Positions 1-7,861 of a DNA stretch of 64,000 bases are shown here, piece after piece (positions within the stretch are counted from its first letter, which is position 1; each line of letters begins with the position of its first letter). The position numbers and the translations under genes were made by a program. The notes under the pieces are model-generated. The model ran no database searches, had not been told where the DNA came from, and saw only the letters and a list, made by a program, of their open reading frames with translations. Source of the DNA: Nocardioides panaciterrulae (GTDB lineage Bacteria > Actinomycetota > Actinomycetes > Propionibacteriales > Nocardioidaceae). The stretch covers positions 2,912,001 through 2,976,000 of the forward strand of contig NZ_JACCBG010000001.1 of assembly GCF_013409645.1 (NCBI RefSeq), in the 5' to 3' direction.

Positions 1-248
1 GAGTGCTGGCCCTGACCGACGAGGCTGACCAGCGAGAGCAGCGCGATCGCGGCGGGGAACATCGCCAGCACGGCGTAGTAGGTGAGCGCGGCAGCCAGGT
101 CGGTGCACTGGTCCTTGGAGAACTCGCGCAGCGTCTTGCGTGCGACGTAGTGCCAGGACCGCTTGGTCAGCGCCAGGGGCGAGTCGGGGTCGGAGTCGTC
201 CTCCACCCGGTCGGCGGGGACGTCACGCGAGTGGGCTGCATGGCTCAT
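1..248 (-). CDS. YihY/BrkB family membrane protein, N-terminal part only
   Basis: The first 82 residues are visible and the rest lies beyond the left edge. After an acidic, soluble N-terminus of about 30 residues comes a segment (residues 36-80) with the order basic helix, DLAAALTYYAVLAMFPA, then a hydrophobic run. That is the usual entry into the YihY/UPF0761 fold, once misnamed ribonuclease BN. These are inner-membrane proteins of roughly six helices with no settled biochemical role. The ATG at 248 is the only sensible start. The end, and any C-terminal tail, cannot be seen. I am fairly sure of the family and know nothing of the function here. Confidence 0.75.
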   Translation of the reverse strand, partial: MSHAAHSRDVPADRVEDDSDPDSPLALTKRSWHYVARKTLREFSKDQCTDLAAALTYYAVLAMFPAAIALLSLVSLVGQGQH

Positions 249-303
249 ACCGGACTCGTACCCCCCGCCAGCGCTCGCCACACCGATCGGTGCCCGGGGC
301 GGC

Positions 304-1929
304 TCACCCCCGCAGCGTCCACCGTCGGAACCGGGCGTGCGCCAGGGCGGCCCGGGCCGCGTTGCGGCCGGCGGCCCCGTGCACGCCCCCGCCCGGGTGC
401 GCTGAGGCCGACCCGAGGTAGAGGTTCTTCACGGGGGTCTCGGCCCGCCCGGAGCCCGGCACCGGCCGGAACACCAGCTGCTGGTGGAGCTGGGCGGTGC
501 CCCCGTCGAGCGCGCCCCCGATCAGGTTGGCGTCGCGGGCCTCGAGCTCACGCGGGCCGAGGATGCGGCGGGCCAACACCCGGTCGCCGAAGCCCGGCGC
601 CAGCTCCTCGACCCGGGCCTGCATCCGGTCGGCGAAGCGCTCCTTGTCGGCCTCGTCCCACACGCCCCGGACGCCCCCGTCCCCCGCGTCGGAGACCGTC
701 TGCTGGGGCACGTGGGTGTAGGCCCACGCCGACTCGGTGCCCGCCGGGGAGCGGGTGGCGTCGGTGGTGGTCATCTGGCCGGCCAGCATGAACGGCCGGG
801 CGGGGATGCGCCGGGAGGCGACCTGGGCGAGCGCCTCGTTCATCTGCTCGACCGAGTCCGCGACGTGGAAGGTGCCCGGCGCGTACGCCGGCTCCGCGGC
901 CCACGGGATCGGCCCGGAGAGGGCCCAGTCGACCTTGACCGTGCCCGGGCCCATCTCGAAGTCGCGCATCCGGTCCAGGGTGCGCCGGGGCAGGTGCTCG
1001 GCCGCGACCAGGCCGCCGTACAGGTGCGGGGCCGCGACGTCGGCGACGACCGCGTGCCGGGCCGCGAAGGCCTGGCCGTCCCGGGTGCGCACGCCCACGG
1101 CGCGGCCGTCGCGGACCTCGACCGAGGCCACCTCGGCGCCGCACCGGACGTCGCCGCCGCGGTCGGTGAGCCGGCGGGCCAGCGCCCGGGAGAGCTCCCC
1201 CGCGCCGCCCTCGGGCACCGGGAACCCCACGGTCTGGCCGAGCATCGACATCAGCAGCCCCATCAGCCCGGACCCGGGCGCGTCCAGGGGGATGTCGGCG
1301 TGACCGGCGTTGCCGGCCAGCAGGATCCGCGGAGCCTCGCCGCCGAACCGGGCCCGGCCGAGCTCGACCACCGGGGTCAGCAGCGTCTTGACGAAGTCCA
1401 GGCCCCCGACCCGGGGCAGCCGGGCCATCGTGCCCAGCCCGTAGCGCACCGGCGGGAACGGCGAGAGGAAGGCGCCGATCACCTGTTCGCCGATCTTGTC
1501 CCACATTGCGCAGAGGTCCAGCCAGGCCTCGCCGTCGCCGGCGTGCTGCTGGTCCATCAGCGTCGCGGTCACCTCGCGGTCGCGGTGCAGCAGCGCCCAG
1601 CGGGGCTCGCCCTGAGCGTCACCGGGGTCGCGCCCCGGCAGCCGCCCGAGCAGGTGGCCCAGCACGGCGGGCGCGTGCCGCCAGGTGACGCCGTACCGCT
1701 CGAGGTCCAGCGCCAGCAGCGCCGGCGAGGCCGCCGCCAGCGGGTAGAAGGCGCTGAACGTGTCGTGGACGAAGTCCGGGTGCACCTCCCGGTCGCTGCG
1801 CACGGCCCCGCCGACCTCGGGCTGGGCCTCCAGCACCAGCACCGACCAGCCGGCGTCCGCGAGGTGGTTGGCGGCGGCGAGACCGTTGGGGCCGGCGCCG
1901 ATCACGATCGCGTCGTGTTCGCTGCTCAC
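304..1929 (-). CDS. FAD-dependent oxidoreductase, phytoene-desaturase-like
   Basis: A 541-residue flavoprotein of the amine oxidase/CrtI-like superfamily. The dinucleotide-binding motif GAGPNG is at residues 11-16, followed by the expected acidic residue of the Rossmann strand (VLEAQPEVGG). The C-terminus carries the second FAD-contact motif (LYLGSASAHPGGGVHG). I chose the GTG at 1929, because longer versions only add low-complexity sequence and would overlap the upstream gene. It starts 4 bp after that gene's stop, so the two are probably cotranscribed. The family dehydrogenates carotenoids or related lipids, but no carotenoid genes are nearby, so the substrate is unknown. Confidence 0.85.
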   Translation of the reverse strand: MSSEHDAIVIGAGPNGLAAANHLADAGWSVLVLEAQPEVGGAVRSDREVHPDFVHDTFSAFYPLAAASPALLALDLERYGVTWRHAPAVLGHLLGRLPGRDPGDAQGEPRWALLHRDREVTATLMDQQHAGDGEAWLDLCAMWDKIGEQVIGAFLSPFPPVRYGLGTMARLPRVGGLDFVKTLLTPVVELGRARFGGEAPRILLAGNAGHADIPLDAPGSGLMGLLMSMLGQTVGFPVPEGGAGELSRALARRLTDRGGDVRCGAEVASVEVRDGRAVGVRTRDGQAFAARHAVVADVAAPHLYGGLVAAEHLPRRTLDRMRDFEMGPGTVKVDWALSGPIPWAAEPAYAPGTFHVADSVEQMNEALAQVASRRIPARPFMLAGQMTTTDATRSPAGTESAWAYTHVPQQTVSDAGDGGVRGVWDEADKERFADRMQARVEELAPGFGDRVLARRILGPRELEARDANLIGGALDGGTAQLHQQLVFRPVPGSGRAETPVKNLYLGSASAHPGGGVHGAAGRNAARAALAHARFRRWTLRG

Positions 1930-1933
1930 CCGC

Positions 1934-2386
1934 TCACCCGTCGCCCCGGCGGGCCGCCCGCCGCTCGGCGAGGAACGCCAGCCGGCGCAGGCTCTCGGTG
2001 TTGCGCCAGGCGATGAGCGGGGCACGCACCGGCTTCGGCACGATCTTCGCCGGGCCGGAGGTGACGTCCTCCAGCATCAGCACCTCGGTGCCGCCCTCGA
2101 CCTCCCGCAGCGTCAGCTCCACGTCGGCCTCGCCGGGCGGCCAGCCGCGGGCGCGCAGCAGCAGCCGCCGGCCCGGCTCGCACTCGAGGACCTCGGTGTT
2201 GTCGTTGATCACCAGCGGCCACACGCCCACCGAGTGGTGCAGCAGGCTGCCGGCGGCGGGCCAGTCGTCGTCGACCTCCCGCATCCGGGTCGCGCCGACC
2301 ACCCACAGCGGGTAGAGCCAGCCGTCCGCCAGCACCGCCCAGACCCGGTCCGGGGTGGTCGCGATCACGCGCGTGTTGTGGCTCAT
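1934..2386 (-). CDS. SRPBCC family protein
   Basis: A 150-residue START/Bet v1-like protein. It opens with MSHNTRVIATTPDRVWAVLA, the typical first strand and helix of polyketide-cyclase-like SRPBCC proteins. The middle has the strand pattern LLLRARGWPPGEADVELTL with an acidic turn, and a long C-terminal helix (IAWRNTESLRRLAFLAERRA) closes the cavity. Such proteins bind hydrophobic ligands. It sits just upstream of the FAD oxidoreductase with a 4-bp gap, so it may hold or deliver that enzyme's substrate; this is inference from position. No catalytic residues are recognisable. Confidence 0.8.
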   Translation of the reverse strand: MSHNTRVIATTPDRVWAVLADGWLYPLWVVGATRMREVDDDWPAAGSLLHHSVGVWPLVINDNTEVLECEPGRRLLLRARGWPPGEADVELTLREVEGGTEVLMLEDVTSGPAKIVPKPVRAPLIAWRNTESLRRLAFLAERRAARRGDG

Positions 2387-2435
2387 GCCTTCTAGGTACC
2401 CCGCCGGGGCGGGATCCACCCACGGCCGAGGGACC

Positions 2436-2759
2436 TCACAGGTAGAGACCGGTGGCCTCGTCGCCGAGCCGGTCGGCGGCCACCGCGTGCACGTCGCGCT
2501 CACGCATCACGACGTACAGCTCGCCGTGCACCTCGACCTCGGCCTTGTCCTCGGCGTCGAACAGCACCCGGTCCCCGACCTCGACGGCGCGGGCCTGCGG
2601 GCCCAACGCGACGACCTTGGACCAGGTCAGGCGGCGGGCGCCCATCGCCGCGGTCGCGGGGATGACGATGCCGCCGGAGGAACGACGCTCGCCGGACTCG
2701 CGGTCCAGCTCGACCAGGATCCGGTCGTGGAGCATCTTGATCGGGGTCTTGTCGCTCAC
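2436..2759 (-). CDS. GroES-like co-chaperonin family protein
   Basis: A 107-residue protein with the GroES beta-barrel outline: MLHDRILVELD near the start, SSGGIVIP where GroES has its mobile loop, then VVALGPQARAVEVGDRVLFD and a C-terminal ELYVVMRERDVHAV strand. No groEL neighbour is present and the mobile loop is not the classic GGIVL form. It is therefore probably a divergent, chaperonin-independent paralogue as found in many actinobacteria. The GTG at 2759 is used as start because it lies at the beginning of similarity. It follows the DUF3618 gene by 14 bp on the same strand. Confidence 0.75.
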   Translation of the reverse strand: MSDKTPIKMLHDRILVELDRESGERRSSGGIVIPATAAMGARRLTWSKVVALGPQARAVEVGDRVLFDAEDKAEVEVHGELYVVMRERDVHAVAADRLGDEATGLYL

Positions 2760-2773
2760 GGGCGGCAGCCGGG

Positions 2774-3022
2774 TCAGCGGGAGATCTTGCGGATCACCGC
2801 GAACAGCACGACCACGCCCGCGACCGCGCCGACGGTCTTGAGGATGTTGTCGGTGCGCGGCCGGCCGGTCTCGAGGTCGACGTAGTGGGCCTTGACGCTG
2901 TTGACCTCGCGGCTCACGATCGTCTTCGGGTGGGCGCGGTAGAGCAGCTGATCGATCGTGACGGCCAGGTGCTGGCGCGTCTCTTCGATCTCGCGCTCGA
3001 GGGAAGACATCTCGTTGCTCAC
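2774..3022 (-). CDS. DUF3618 domain membrane-associated protein
   Basis: An 82-residue protein. The N-terminal part, LEREIEETRQHLAVTIDQLLYRAHPK, is the amphipathic DUF3618 signature found throughout actinobacteria. It is followed by a single hydrophobic segment near the C-terminus (residues about 62-78) and a short basic tail. It is probably a small membrane-anchored protein with a cytoplasmic helical domain. The start is GTG at 3022; an ATG at 3010 is an alternative four codons in. The function of the family is not established. It is divergent from bcp and just upstream of the GroES-like gene. Confidence 0.8.
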   Translation of the reverse strand: MSNEMSSLEREIEETRQHLAVTIDQLLYRAHPKTIVSREVNSVKAHYVDLETGRPRTDNILKTVGAVAGVVVLFAVIRKISR

Positions 3023-3078
3023 CCGCGCAGGCTACCAACCGGTTCGCGGAGTCGGTCCGGTGTCCTAGGGTTTCGCCC

Positions 3079-3576
3079 ATGGAACGGCTCTCCCCCGGTG
3101 ACACCGCCCCCGAGTTCACGCTGACCGACGACCGCGGCGAGCAGGTCGCGCTCTCGGACCTCCTGGGCCGCAAGGTGATCGTCTACTTCTACCCCGCCGC
3201 CCTGACGCCGGGGTGCACCAAGCAGGCGTGCGACTTCAGCGACTCCCTCGAGTCGCTGAGGGCCGCGGGCTACGAGGTGCTCGGCATCTCGCCGGACAAG
3301 CCCGAGAAGCTGGCGAAGTTCCGCGAGAAGGAGGGGCTGACGATCACCCTGCTCTCCGACCCCGACAAGCGGGTGATGCAGCAGTACGCCGCGTTCGGCG
3401 AGAAGAAGCTCTACGGCAAGACCGTCGAGGGGGTCATCCGCTCCACCGTCGTGGTCGACGAGGACGGCAAGGTCTTCCTCGCCCAGTACAACGTCAAGGC
3501 CACCGGCCACGTCGCCAAGCTGCGCAAGGACCTCGCGCTCAACAACGCCGAGGAGGAGCCGCACAACGGCGCCTGA
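3079..3576 (+). CDS. bcp: Thioredoxin-dependent peroxiredoxin, BCP type
   Basis: A 165-residue bacterioferritin-comigratory-protein peroxiredoxin that reduces hydrogen peroxide and organic hydroperoxides with electrons from thioredoxin. The peroxidatic cysteine is C46 in the TPGCTKQAC motif and the likely resolving cysteine is C51, the usual five-residue BCP spacing. The FYP strand before it and the GVIRSTVVVDEDGKV strand near the end are characteristic. The ATG at 3079 gives a full-length enzyme. It is transcribed divergently from the DUF3618 gene with a 56-bp gap, so it probably has its own promoter. Confidence 0.95.
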   Translation: MERLSPGDTAPEFTLTDDRGEQVALSDLLGRKVIVYFYPAALTPGCTKQACDFSDSLESLRAAGYEVLGISPDKPEKLAKFREKEGLTITLLSDPDKRVMQQYAAFGEKKLYGKTVEGVIRSTVVVDEDGKVFLAQYNVKATGHVAKLRKDLALNNAEEEPHNGA

Positions 3577-3604
3577 TGTCGGTGGTCCGGCCTAACGTCC
3601 GGGC

Positions 3605-4144
3605 ATGGGCAAGGGCGTGTGGCGGAAGTACACCGAAGAGATTTTGCGGGATGCAGTGTCCCGTTCCACATCTGTAGCCGGTGTCTTGCGGGAGCTCGGT
3701 TTGAATCAAGCCGGTGGAACTCATGCTCACATCAGCCGGACCATCAAGGCGTTTGGGATCGACACCTCCCACTTCGTGCGTTTCCAGGGAGGCGGGAGTC
3801 GACCGCGTCTCACAGCCGACCAGTTGCTCGTGCGGATCCCGAGGGGATCGAAGCGGACAAAGCCGCCGTTGTTGCGTCGCGCCCTCGACGAGATCGGCAG
3901 GGAGAGACGTTGTGTGCTTTGTGGGAACCCCGGCTTCTGGCAGGGCAAACCACTTCGGCTCGAGATCGATCACATCGACGGTGACTACCACGACAACGAA
4001 GCCGAGAACCTGAGGTACCTCTGCCCCAACTGCCATACCCAAACTGACAACTTCAGCGGGCTCAGCCGTGGCAGGTACAGCCAGGTGGCCTGGCCGGGGC
4101 TCTCAGGTGGCACTCCAGCCGACCGCGAGGGGGAAGACTCCTAG
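3605..4144 (+). CDS. HNH endonuclease domain protein
   Basis: A 179-residue protein. The first half resembles a small helix-turn-helix region (ILRDAVSRSTSVAGVLRELGL). The second half is a zinc-stabilised HNH domain: C103-x2-C106, the D122-H123 pair in LEIDHIDGD, the N of HDNEAENLRYLCPNC, and C140-x2-C143-H144. These are the metal and catalytic positions of phage-type HNH nucleases. The gene is visibly richer in A and T than its neighbours and lies 13 bp before a tRNA gene, which together suggest horizontal acquisition. Its target and biological role are unknown. No partner methylase or toxin partner is nearby. Confidence 0.85.
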   Translation: MGKGVWRKYTEEILRDAVSRSTSVAGVLRELGLNQAGGTHAHISRTIKAFGIDTSHFVRFQGGGSRPRLTADQLLVRIPRGSKRTKPPLLRRALDEIGRERRCVLCGNPGFWQGKPLRLEIDHIDGDYHDNEAENLRYLCPNCHTQTDNFSGLSRGRYSQVAWPGLSGGTPADREGEDS

Positions 4145-4157
4145 AATCACGACGCCA

Positions 4158-4239
4158 GCCGAAGTGGTGGAACAGGCAGACACGCGGCACTTAGGATGCC
4201 GTGCCTTCGGGCGTGGGGGTTCAAGTCCCCCCTTCGGCA
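4158..4239 (+). tRNA. tRNA-Leu, anticodon UAG
   Basis: The sequence folds as a class II tRNA. The seven-base acceptor stem GCCGAAG pairs with CTTCGGC, and A4239 is the discriminator. The anticodon stem CGGCA/TGCCG encloses the loop CTTAGGA, with anticodon TAG at 4192-4194. A variable arm follows, then a T arm with five G:C pairs around TTCAAGT. It reads CUA leucine codons. The CCA end is not encoded. It lies between the HNH gene and a convergent PPOX-like gene. Confidence 0.95.
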
Positions 4240-4246
4240 CAGCTGG

Positions 4247-4609
4247 TCAGCTCCCGTGCAGGACGCGGTCGACCTCGACGACGAGCACGCAGTCCCCCCA
4301 GGTCGACGGGTTGCCGTGCCGGCGCTCGTACGCCGTGCGCGCGGCAGCGAGCAGGTCCGCGTCGTACCGGATCCGGGCCTTGCCCTCGACGCTGACCCAC
4401 GTCGTACGCGTGTGCTCGGCCAACGAGGCGCGGCCGGTGGCGAGCACGTTGCGCACCTTGACGGAGTCGCGCCGGGTCAGGACCCAGAAGGCCTCGTCCT
4501 GACGCATCGCCTTGACCGGCACCAGGTGCGGGCTGCCGTCGGGGCGCACGGTGCCGAGCGTCGCGAGGCGCGGTTCGGCCCAGAACTCGTCCAGGTCCGG
4601 TGGGATCAC
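4247..4609 (-). CDS. Pyridoxamine 5'-phosphate oxidase-like, F420/FMN-dependent protein
   Basis: A 120-residue split-barrel flavoprotein. The opening LATLGTVRPDGSPHLVPVKA is the standard first hairpin of PPOX-class, F420-dependent actinobacterial enzymes, and FWVLTRRDSVKVRNVLATGRASL forms the cofactor-binding strand and helix. Length and layout match the TIGR-type F420 oxidoreductases rather than true PdxH. The C-terminal half (TTWVSVEGKARI) completes the barrel. It ends only 7 bp after the tRNA-Leu on the opposite strand. The cofactor and substrate cannot be decided from sequence alone. Confidence 0.85.
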   Translation of the reverse strand: MIPPDLDEFWAEPRLATLGTVRPDGSPHLVPVKAMRQDEAFWVLTRRDSVKVRNVLATGRASLAEHTRTTWVSVEGKARIRYDADLLAAARTAYERRHGNPSTWGDCVLVVEVDRVLHGS

Positions 4610-4685
4610 GGCCTGACGCTAGGACCTCCAGCGCGCTCGAGGTCAACCTCGGGTCATCACGGCGTCCGGCTGGCATCCTGACGCC

Positions 4686-5276
4686 ATGCGCACCAGCCGG
4701 CTCGAGGCGTTCAGCGACGGCGTGCTCGCCATCATCATCACGATCATGGTGCTCGAGCTGCACGTGCCGGACGGCCCGCGGCTCGCGGACCTCGCCGACT
4801 CAGCGACCGGCTTCCTGACCTACGTGCTGAGCTTCGTCTACATCGGCATCTACTGGAACAACCACCACCACATGTTCCAGCTGGTCCGCCGGGTGAACGG
4901 CACGGTGCTCTGGGCGAACCTGCACCTGCTGTTCTGGCTCTCGCTCTACCCGTTCACCACGGCCTGGATGGACGAGACCGACCTGGCCCGCACTCCCCTG
5001 GTCGCCTACGGCCTGAACCTGCTCGCGGCCGCCCTCGCCTACTACCTGCTGCAGCTGGCGATCTTCCGCGCTGAGGGGGCCGACGGGCTGCTGCGCGAGG
5101 CCGTCGGGCGTGACGTCAAGGGCAAGGTCTCGCCGCTGATCTACCTCGCCGGCACCCTGGCCGCCTGGCTCGCCGGCTGGCCGGCCCTGGTGTTCTACGC
5201 CGTGGTCGCCGCGATCTGGCTGGTCCCCGACCGGCGGATGGAGTCGTACGTCGCCGAGCACGGCCTGACGGAGTAG
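4686..5276 (+). CDS. TMEM175-like potassium channel family protein (DUF1211)
   Basis: A 196-residue membrane protein with about six helices. The first carries the family hallmark R-x3-FSDGVLAIIIT, in which the FSD motif forms the gate region of bacterial TMEM175 channels. Helices follow around residues 40-60, 80-100, 105-125, 150-170 and 170-185. Bacterial members assemble as tetramers and conduct potassium with low selectivity. The ATG at 4686 places the FSD motif at the expected distance from the N-terminus. It is divergent from the PPOX-like gene and its 3' end faces a repeat-filled gap before rdgB. Confidence 0.85.
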   Translation: MRTSRLEAFSDGVLAIIITIMVLELHVPDGPRLADLADSATGFLTYVLSFVYIGIYWNNHHHMFQLVRRVNGTVLWANLHLLFWLSLYPFTTAWMDETDLARTPLVAYGLNLLAAALAYYLLQLAIFRAEGADGLLREAVGRDVKGKVSPLIYLAGTLAAWLAGWPALVFYAVVAAIWLVPDRRMESYVAEHGLTE

Positions 5277-5298
5277 CTCCCGGCCGCGCGACGGTGGC

Positions 5299-5445
5299 GG
5301 TGAGTCCTCCACCGATCCCGACCAGAAATCGGTGGCTCACCCACCGCCGACCCCCGCACCGAGCCCCGGCCCGACACCGAATGCCGACAAACCGCAGCCG
5401 ACCCGCCCCGAAAACTGCGGTCTGTCGCCATTCCGCAACCACCCC
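5299..5445. repeat. Twin-hairpin direct repeat, copy 1
   Basis: This is the first of two nearly identical blocks of about 147 bp, offset by 197 bp. Each holds two hairpins. The first (5299-5341) pairs GGTGAG and CCACCGAT with ATCGGTGG and CTCACC around a short loop. The second (5385-5427) pairs CGACA and ACCGCAG with CTGCGGT and TGTCG, with one A/C mismatch. The copies differ at only a few positions, none of which breaks a stem. The block occupies the convergent gap between the TMEM175-like gene and rdgB and has no coding potential. Confidence 0.85.
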
Positions 5446-5495
5446 CGACTGCCAGACCAAGCCACTCCCGACCGGACCCGGGCCCACCCGCCAGC

Positions 5496-5642
5496 GGTGA
5501 GTCCTCCACCGATCCCGACCAGAAATCGGTGGCTCACCCACCGCCGACCCCCGCACCGAGCTCCGGCCCGACACCGAATGCCGACAAACCGCAGCCGACC
5601 CGGCCCGAAAACTGCGGTCTGTCGCCATTCCGCAACCACCCC
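5496..5642. repeat. Twin-hairpin direct repeat, copy 2
   Basis: The second copy of the block at 5299, in the same orientation, with hairpins at 5496-5538 and 5582-5624. About 50 bp of unrelated sequence separates the copies. Downstream, 5643-5701 contains a short run of imperfect repeats of ccagacc type and then the end of rdgB. Nothing else is visible in the 425-bp gap. Confidence 0.85.
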
Positions 5643-5701
5643 GGACCAGACCTGCGGCCGGCCCCGGACCAGACCCAGGCCAGACCCAGGGCCCAGCGAC
5701 G

Positions 5702-6313
5702 TCAGCCCGCGACGGCCTTGGCGACCCGGGGCGCGATCTCGCGCAGGGCTCGGCCTCGGTGGGAGATCCGGTCCTTCTCGGCGGGGTCGAGCTGGGCGGA
5801 GGTGAGGCCCTCCGCGTCGTGCTCGTCGGCGACGAAGAGCACGTCGTAGCCGAAGCCGCCGGTGCCGCGCAGCTCGCGGATCACCCGGCCGGACATCCGG
5901 CCCTCGACGACCTCCTCGCCGCCGGGGTGGACGAACGCGATCGCGCACGCGAAGTGGGCGCCCCGGCGCTCGTCGGGGACGTCGGCGAGCTGCTGGAGCA
6001 GCAGCTCGTTGTTGCGGGGGTCGCTCTTGGGCGTGCCGGACCAGCGGGCCGAGAGCACCCCGGGCATGCCGTTGAGGGCGTCGACGCAGAGGCCGCTGTC
6101 GTCGGCGAGCGAGGGCAGCCCGGTGGCGGCGAACCCGGCCCGGGCCTTGAGCAGCGCGTTGCCCTCGAAGGTGGGCTGGTCCTCGACGGGCTCCTCGTAG
6201 CCGTCCACGTCGTCGATGCCGAGGACGTCGAGGTCGGGGGCGTGCTCACGCAGGATGCGCTGCATCTCCTCGATCTTCTTGCGGTTGCGCGAGGCGAGGA
6301 AGACGCGGCTCAC
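5702..6313 (-). CDS. rdgB: RdgB/HAM1 non-canonical purine NTP pyrophosphatase
   Basis: A 203-residue house-cleaning enzyme that hydrolyses dITP, dXTP and XTP to monophosphates. It begins with [14 protein letters not shown], the N-terminal nucleotide-binding strand of the family (usually LAT-x-N-x-K), here with SRN. Metal-binding and catalytic motifs are present: [24 protein letters not shown] and SARWSG in order, then FGYDVLF and [13 protein letters not shown] near the end. The start is a GTG at 6313 that overlaps the rph stop by 4 bp, so translation is coupled to rph. The rph-rdgB pair is conserved in actinobacteria. Confidence 0.95.
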   Translation of the reverse strand: MSRVFLASRNRKKIEEMQRILREHAPDLDVLGIDDVDGYEEPVEDQPTFEGNALLKARAGFAATGLPSLADDSGLCVDALNGMPGVLSARWSGTPKSDPRNNELLLQQLADVPDERRGAHFACAIAFVHPGGEEVVEGRMSGRVIRELRGTGGFGYDVLFVADEHDAEGLTSAQLDPAEKDRISHRGRALREIAPRVAKAVAG

Positions 6314-7032
6314 GTGGACAGCACCTCGGACTGCAGCCGGGTCAGGTCGGCGCAGCCCTTCTCGGCCAGCGCCAGCAGCGCGTCGAGCTCGGTCCGGTCG
6401 AAGGCGACGCCCTCGGCGGTCCCCTGCACCTCCACGAACTTGCCCTCCCCGGTCATCACGACGTTCATGTCGGTCTCGGCGCGCACGTCCTCCTCGTAGG
6501 GCAGGTCGAGGCGGGGCACGCCGTCGATGATGCCGACGCTCACCGCCGCGACCGACCCGGTCAGCGGTTCACCGGCCAGCGCCCCGGAGGACCGCAGGTG
6601 GGTGATCGCGTCGGCGAGCGCGACGTACGCGCCGGTGATCGCGGCGGTGCGGGTGCCGCCGTCGGCCTGCAGTACGTCACAGTCGAGGACGATCGTGTTC
6701 TCCCCGAGCGACTGGTAGTCGATGACCGCGCGCAGCGACCGGCCGATCAGGCGGCTGATCTCGTGGGTCCGCCCCCCGATGCGACCCTTGACCGACTCGC
6801 GGTCGGAGCGGGTGTTGGTGGAGGCCGGGAGCATGGCGTACTCCGCGGTCACCCAGCCGAGCCCGGAGCCCTTGCGCCAGCGCGGGACCCCCTCGGAGGC
6901 CGACGCCGCGCACAGCACCCGGGTCTTGCCGAACTCCACCAGCACCGACCCGGCGGCGTGGTCGAGCCAGTGGCGGGTGAGGGTGATCGGACGGAGCTCG
7001 TCATCGGAGCGGCCGTCGGCGCGTGTCGTCAT
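6310..7032 (-). CDS. rph: Ribonuclease PH
   Basis: A 240-residue phosphorolytic 3'-5' exoribonuclease that trims tRNA 3' ends. The sequence [38 protein letters not shown] is the canonical N-terminus. The active-site region [17 protein letters not shown], the arginine-rich [10 protein letters not shown], and [16 protein letters not shown] with the phosphate-binding residues are all intact. I prefer the ATG at 7032; an ATG three codons upstream (7041) is possible. It overlaps rdgB by 4 bp and lies 20 bp downstream in order from the ABC transporter genes on the same strand. Confidence 0.95.
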   Translation of the reverse strand: MTTRADGRSDDELRPITLTRHWLDHAAGSVLVEFGKTRVLCAASASEGVPRWRKGSGLGWVTAEYAMLPASTNTRSDRESVKGRIGGRTHEISRLIGRSLRAVIDYQSLGENTIVLDCDVLQADGGTRTAAITGAYVALADAITHLRSSGALAGEPLTGSVAAVSVGIIDGVPRLDLPYEEDVRAETDMNVVMTGEGKFVEVQGTAEGVAFDRTELDALLALAEKGCADLTRLQSEVLST

Positions 7033-7051
7033 GCCCGGCACGATAGCCGGG

Positions 7052-7861
7052 CTACTTCACCTCGGTCCGCAGCACCCGCCACACCCCGACCACCAACGGG
7101 AGCACCAGCCAGAGCAGCCCGGAGACCACCAGCTGGGCCCACTCCTTGCCGGCCATCCCCTGGTCGACGATGAGCGGGGCCTGGGCGGCGTTGAAGTCGA
7201 TCCACGGCTGCAGCTGGCCGAACCAGTGCATCAGCGCGGCGCCGAGCTGGAACAGGCCGGGCAGCACGAAGGAGTAGACGAAGAACACCACGATCCCGGC
7301 GGGCGTGTTCAGGAACAGCATGCCGAACGCGAAGCCGGTGGACATGCCGAACACGTGCAGCAGCAGGAAGCCGAAGAGCTGGCGCACACCGATCGACCAG
7401 ACCACGTCGTTGCCCGAAAGCCCGCCGTAGAGCAGGTTCGCCAGCACGCCCAGCAGCAGCCCGATCACGACGGCCACGACGGCCACGAGCAGCACGCTGA
7501 CCAGCTTGGCCGCCACCACGCGCTGGCGCGACGGCTCCAGCGCGAAGGTCACCATCGCGGTGCGCTGGCTCCACTCGCTGGTGATCGACATGACGCCGAG
7601 CACCGGGAGCAGCACGCCCATGGGGGTGTTCATGGCCACCAGGAAGTCGCTGAAGCGTACGACGAGGTCCTGCGCCACCACGACCGCGAGCTGGATGACG
7701 AGCACCAGCGCGGTCAGCGCCGCGATGGAGATCAGCAGCCAGCGCCCGGCGCGGGTGTCGGCGAGCTTGCGGCCCTCGAGGCGCACCAGCCGCGAGAACG
7801 GGATGGCGGACGTGCCCGAGACGTCGAGGCGGGCGGGGAGGGCAGCGGTCTGGCCGGTCAT
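7052..7861 (-). CDS. ABC transporter permease, ABC-2 type
   Basis: A 269-residue integral membrane protein with about six helices: residues 40-65, 80-100, 120-150, 160-190, 195-215 and 240-262. The first cytoplasmic part contains [18 protein letters not shown], typical of ABC-2 permeases that start near a GRKL/E-K box. No substrate motif is visible. Its start overlaps the end of the ATPase gene by 4 bp (ATGA), so the two make one transporter. Exporters of this size in actinobacteria often serve drug or lipid efflux, but this is not shown here. Confidence 0.85.
   Translation of the reverse strand: MTGQTAALPARLDVSGTSAIPFSRLVRLEGRKLADTRAGRWLLISIAALTALVLVIQLAVVVAQDLVVRFSDFLVAMNTPMGVLLPVLGVMSITSEWSQRTAMVTFALEPSRQRVVAAKLVSVLLVAVVAVVIGLLLGVLANLLYGGLSGNDVVWSIGVRQLFGFLLLHVFGMSTGFAFGMLFLNTPAGIVVFFVYSFVLPGLFQLGAALMHWFGQLQPWIDFNAAQAPLIVDQGMAGKEWAQLVVSGLLWLVLPLVVGVWRVLRTEVK

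Noticed and set aside
484..2016. Long open reading frame on the plus strand opposite the FAD oxidoreductase
   Set aside because: It is a GC-rich antisense shadow with Arg/Pro/Gly-rich composition and no family features. The minus-strand gene has clear FAD motifs.
5337..5948. Hypothetical proteins across the twin-hairpin repeat
   Set aside because: All frames are Arg/Pro/Gly-rich, repeat themselves and lack ribosome-binding sites.
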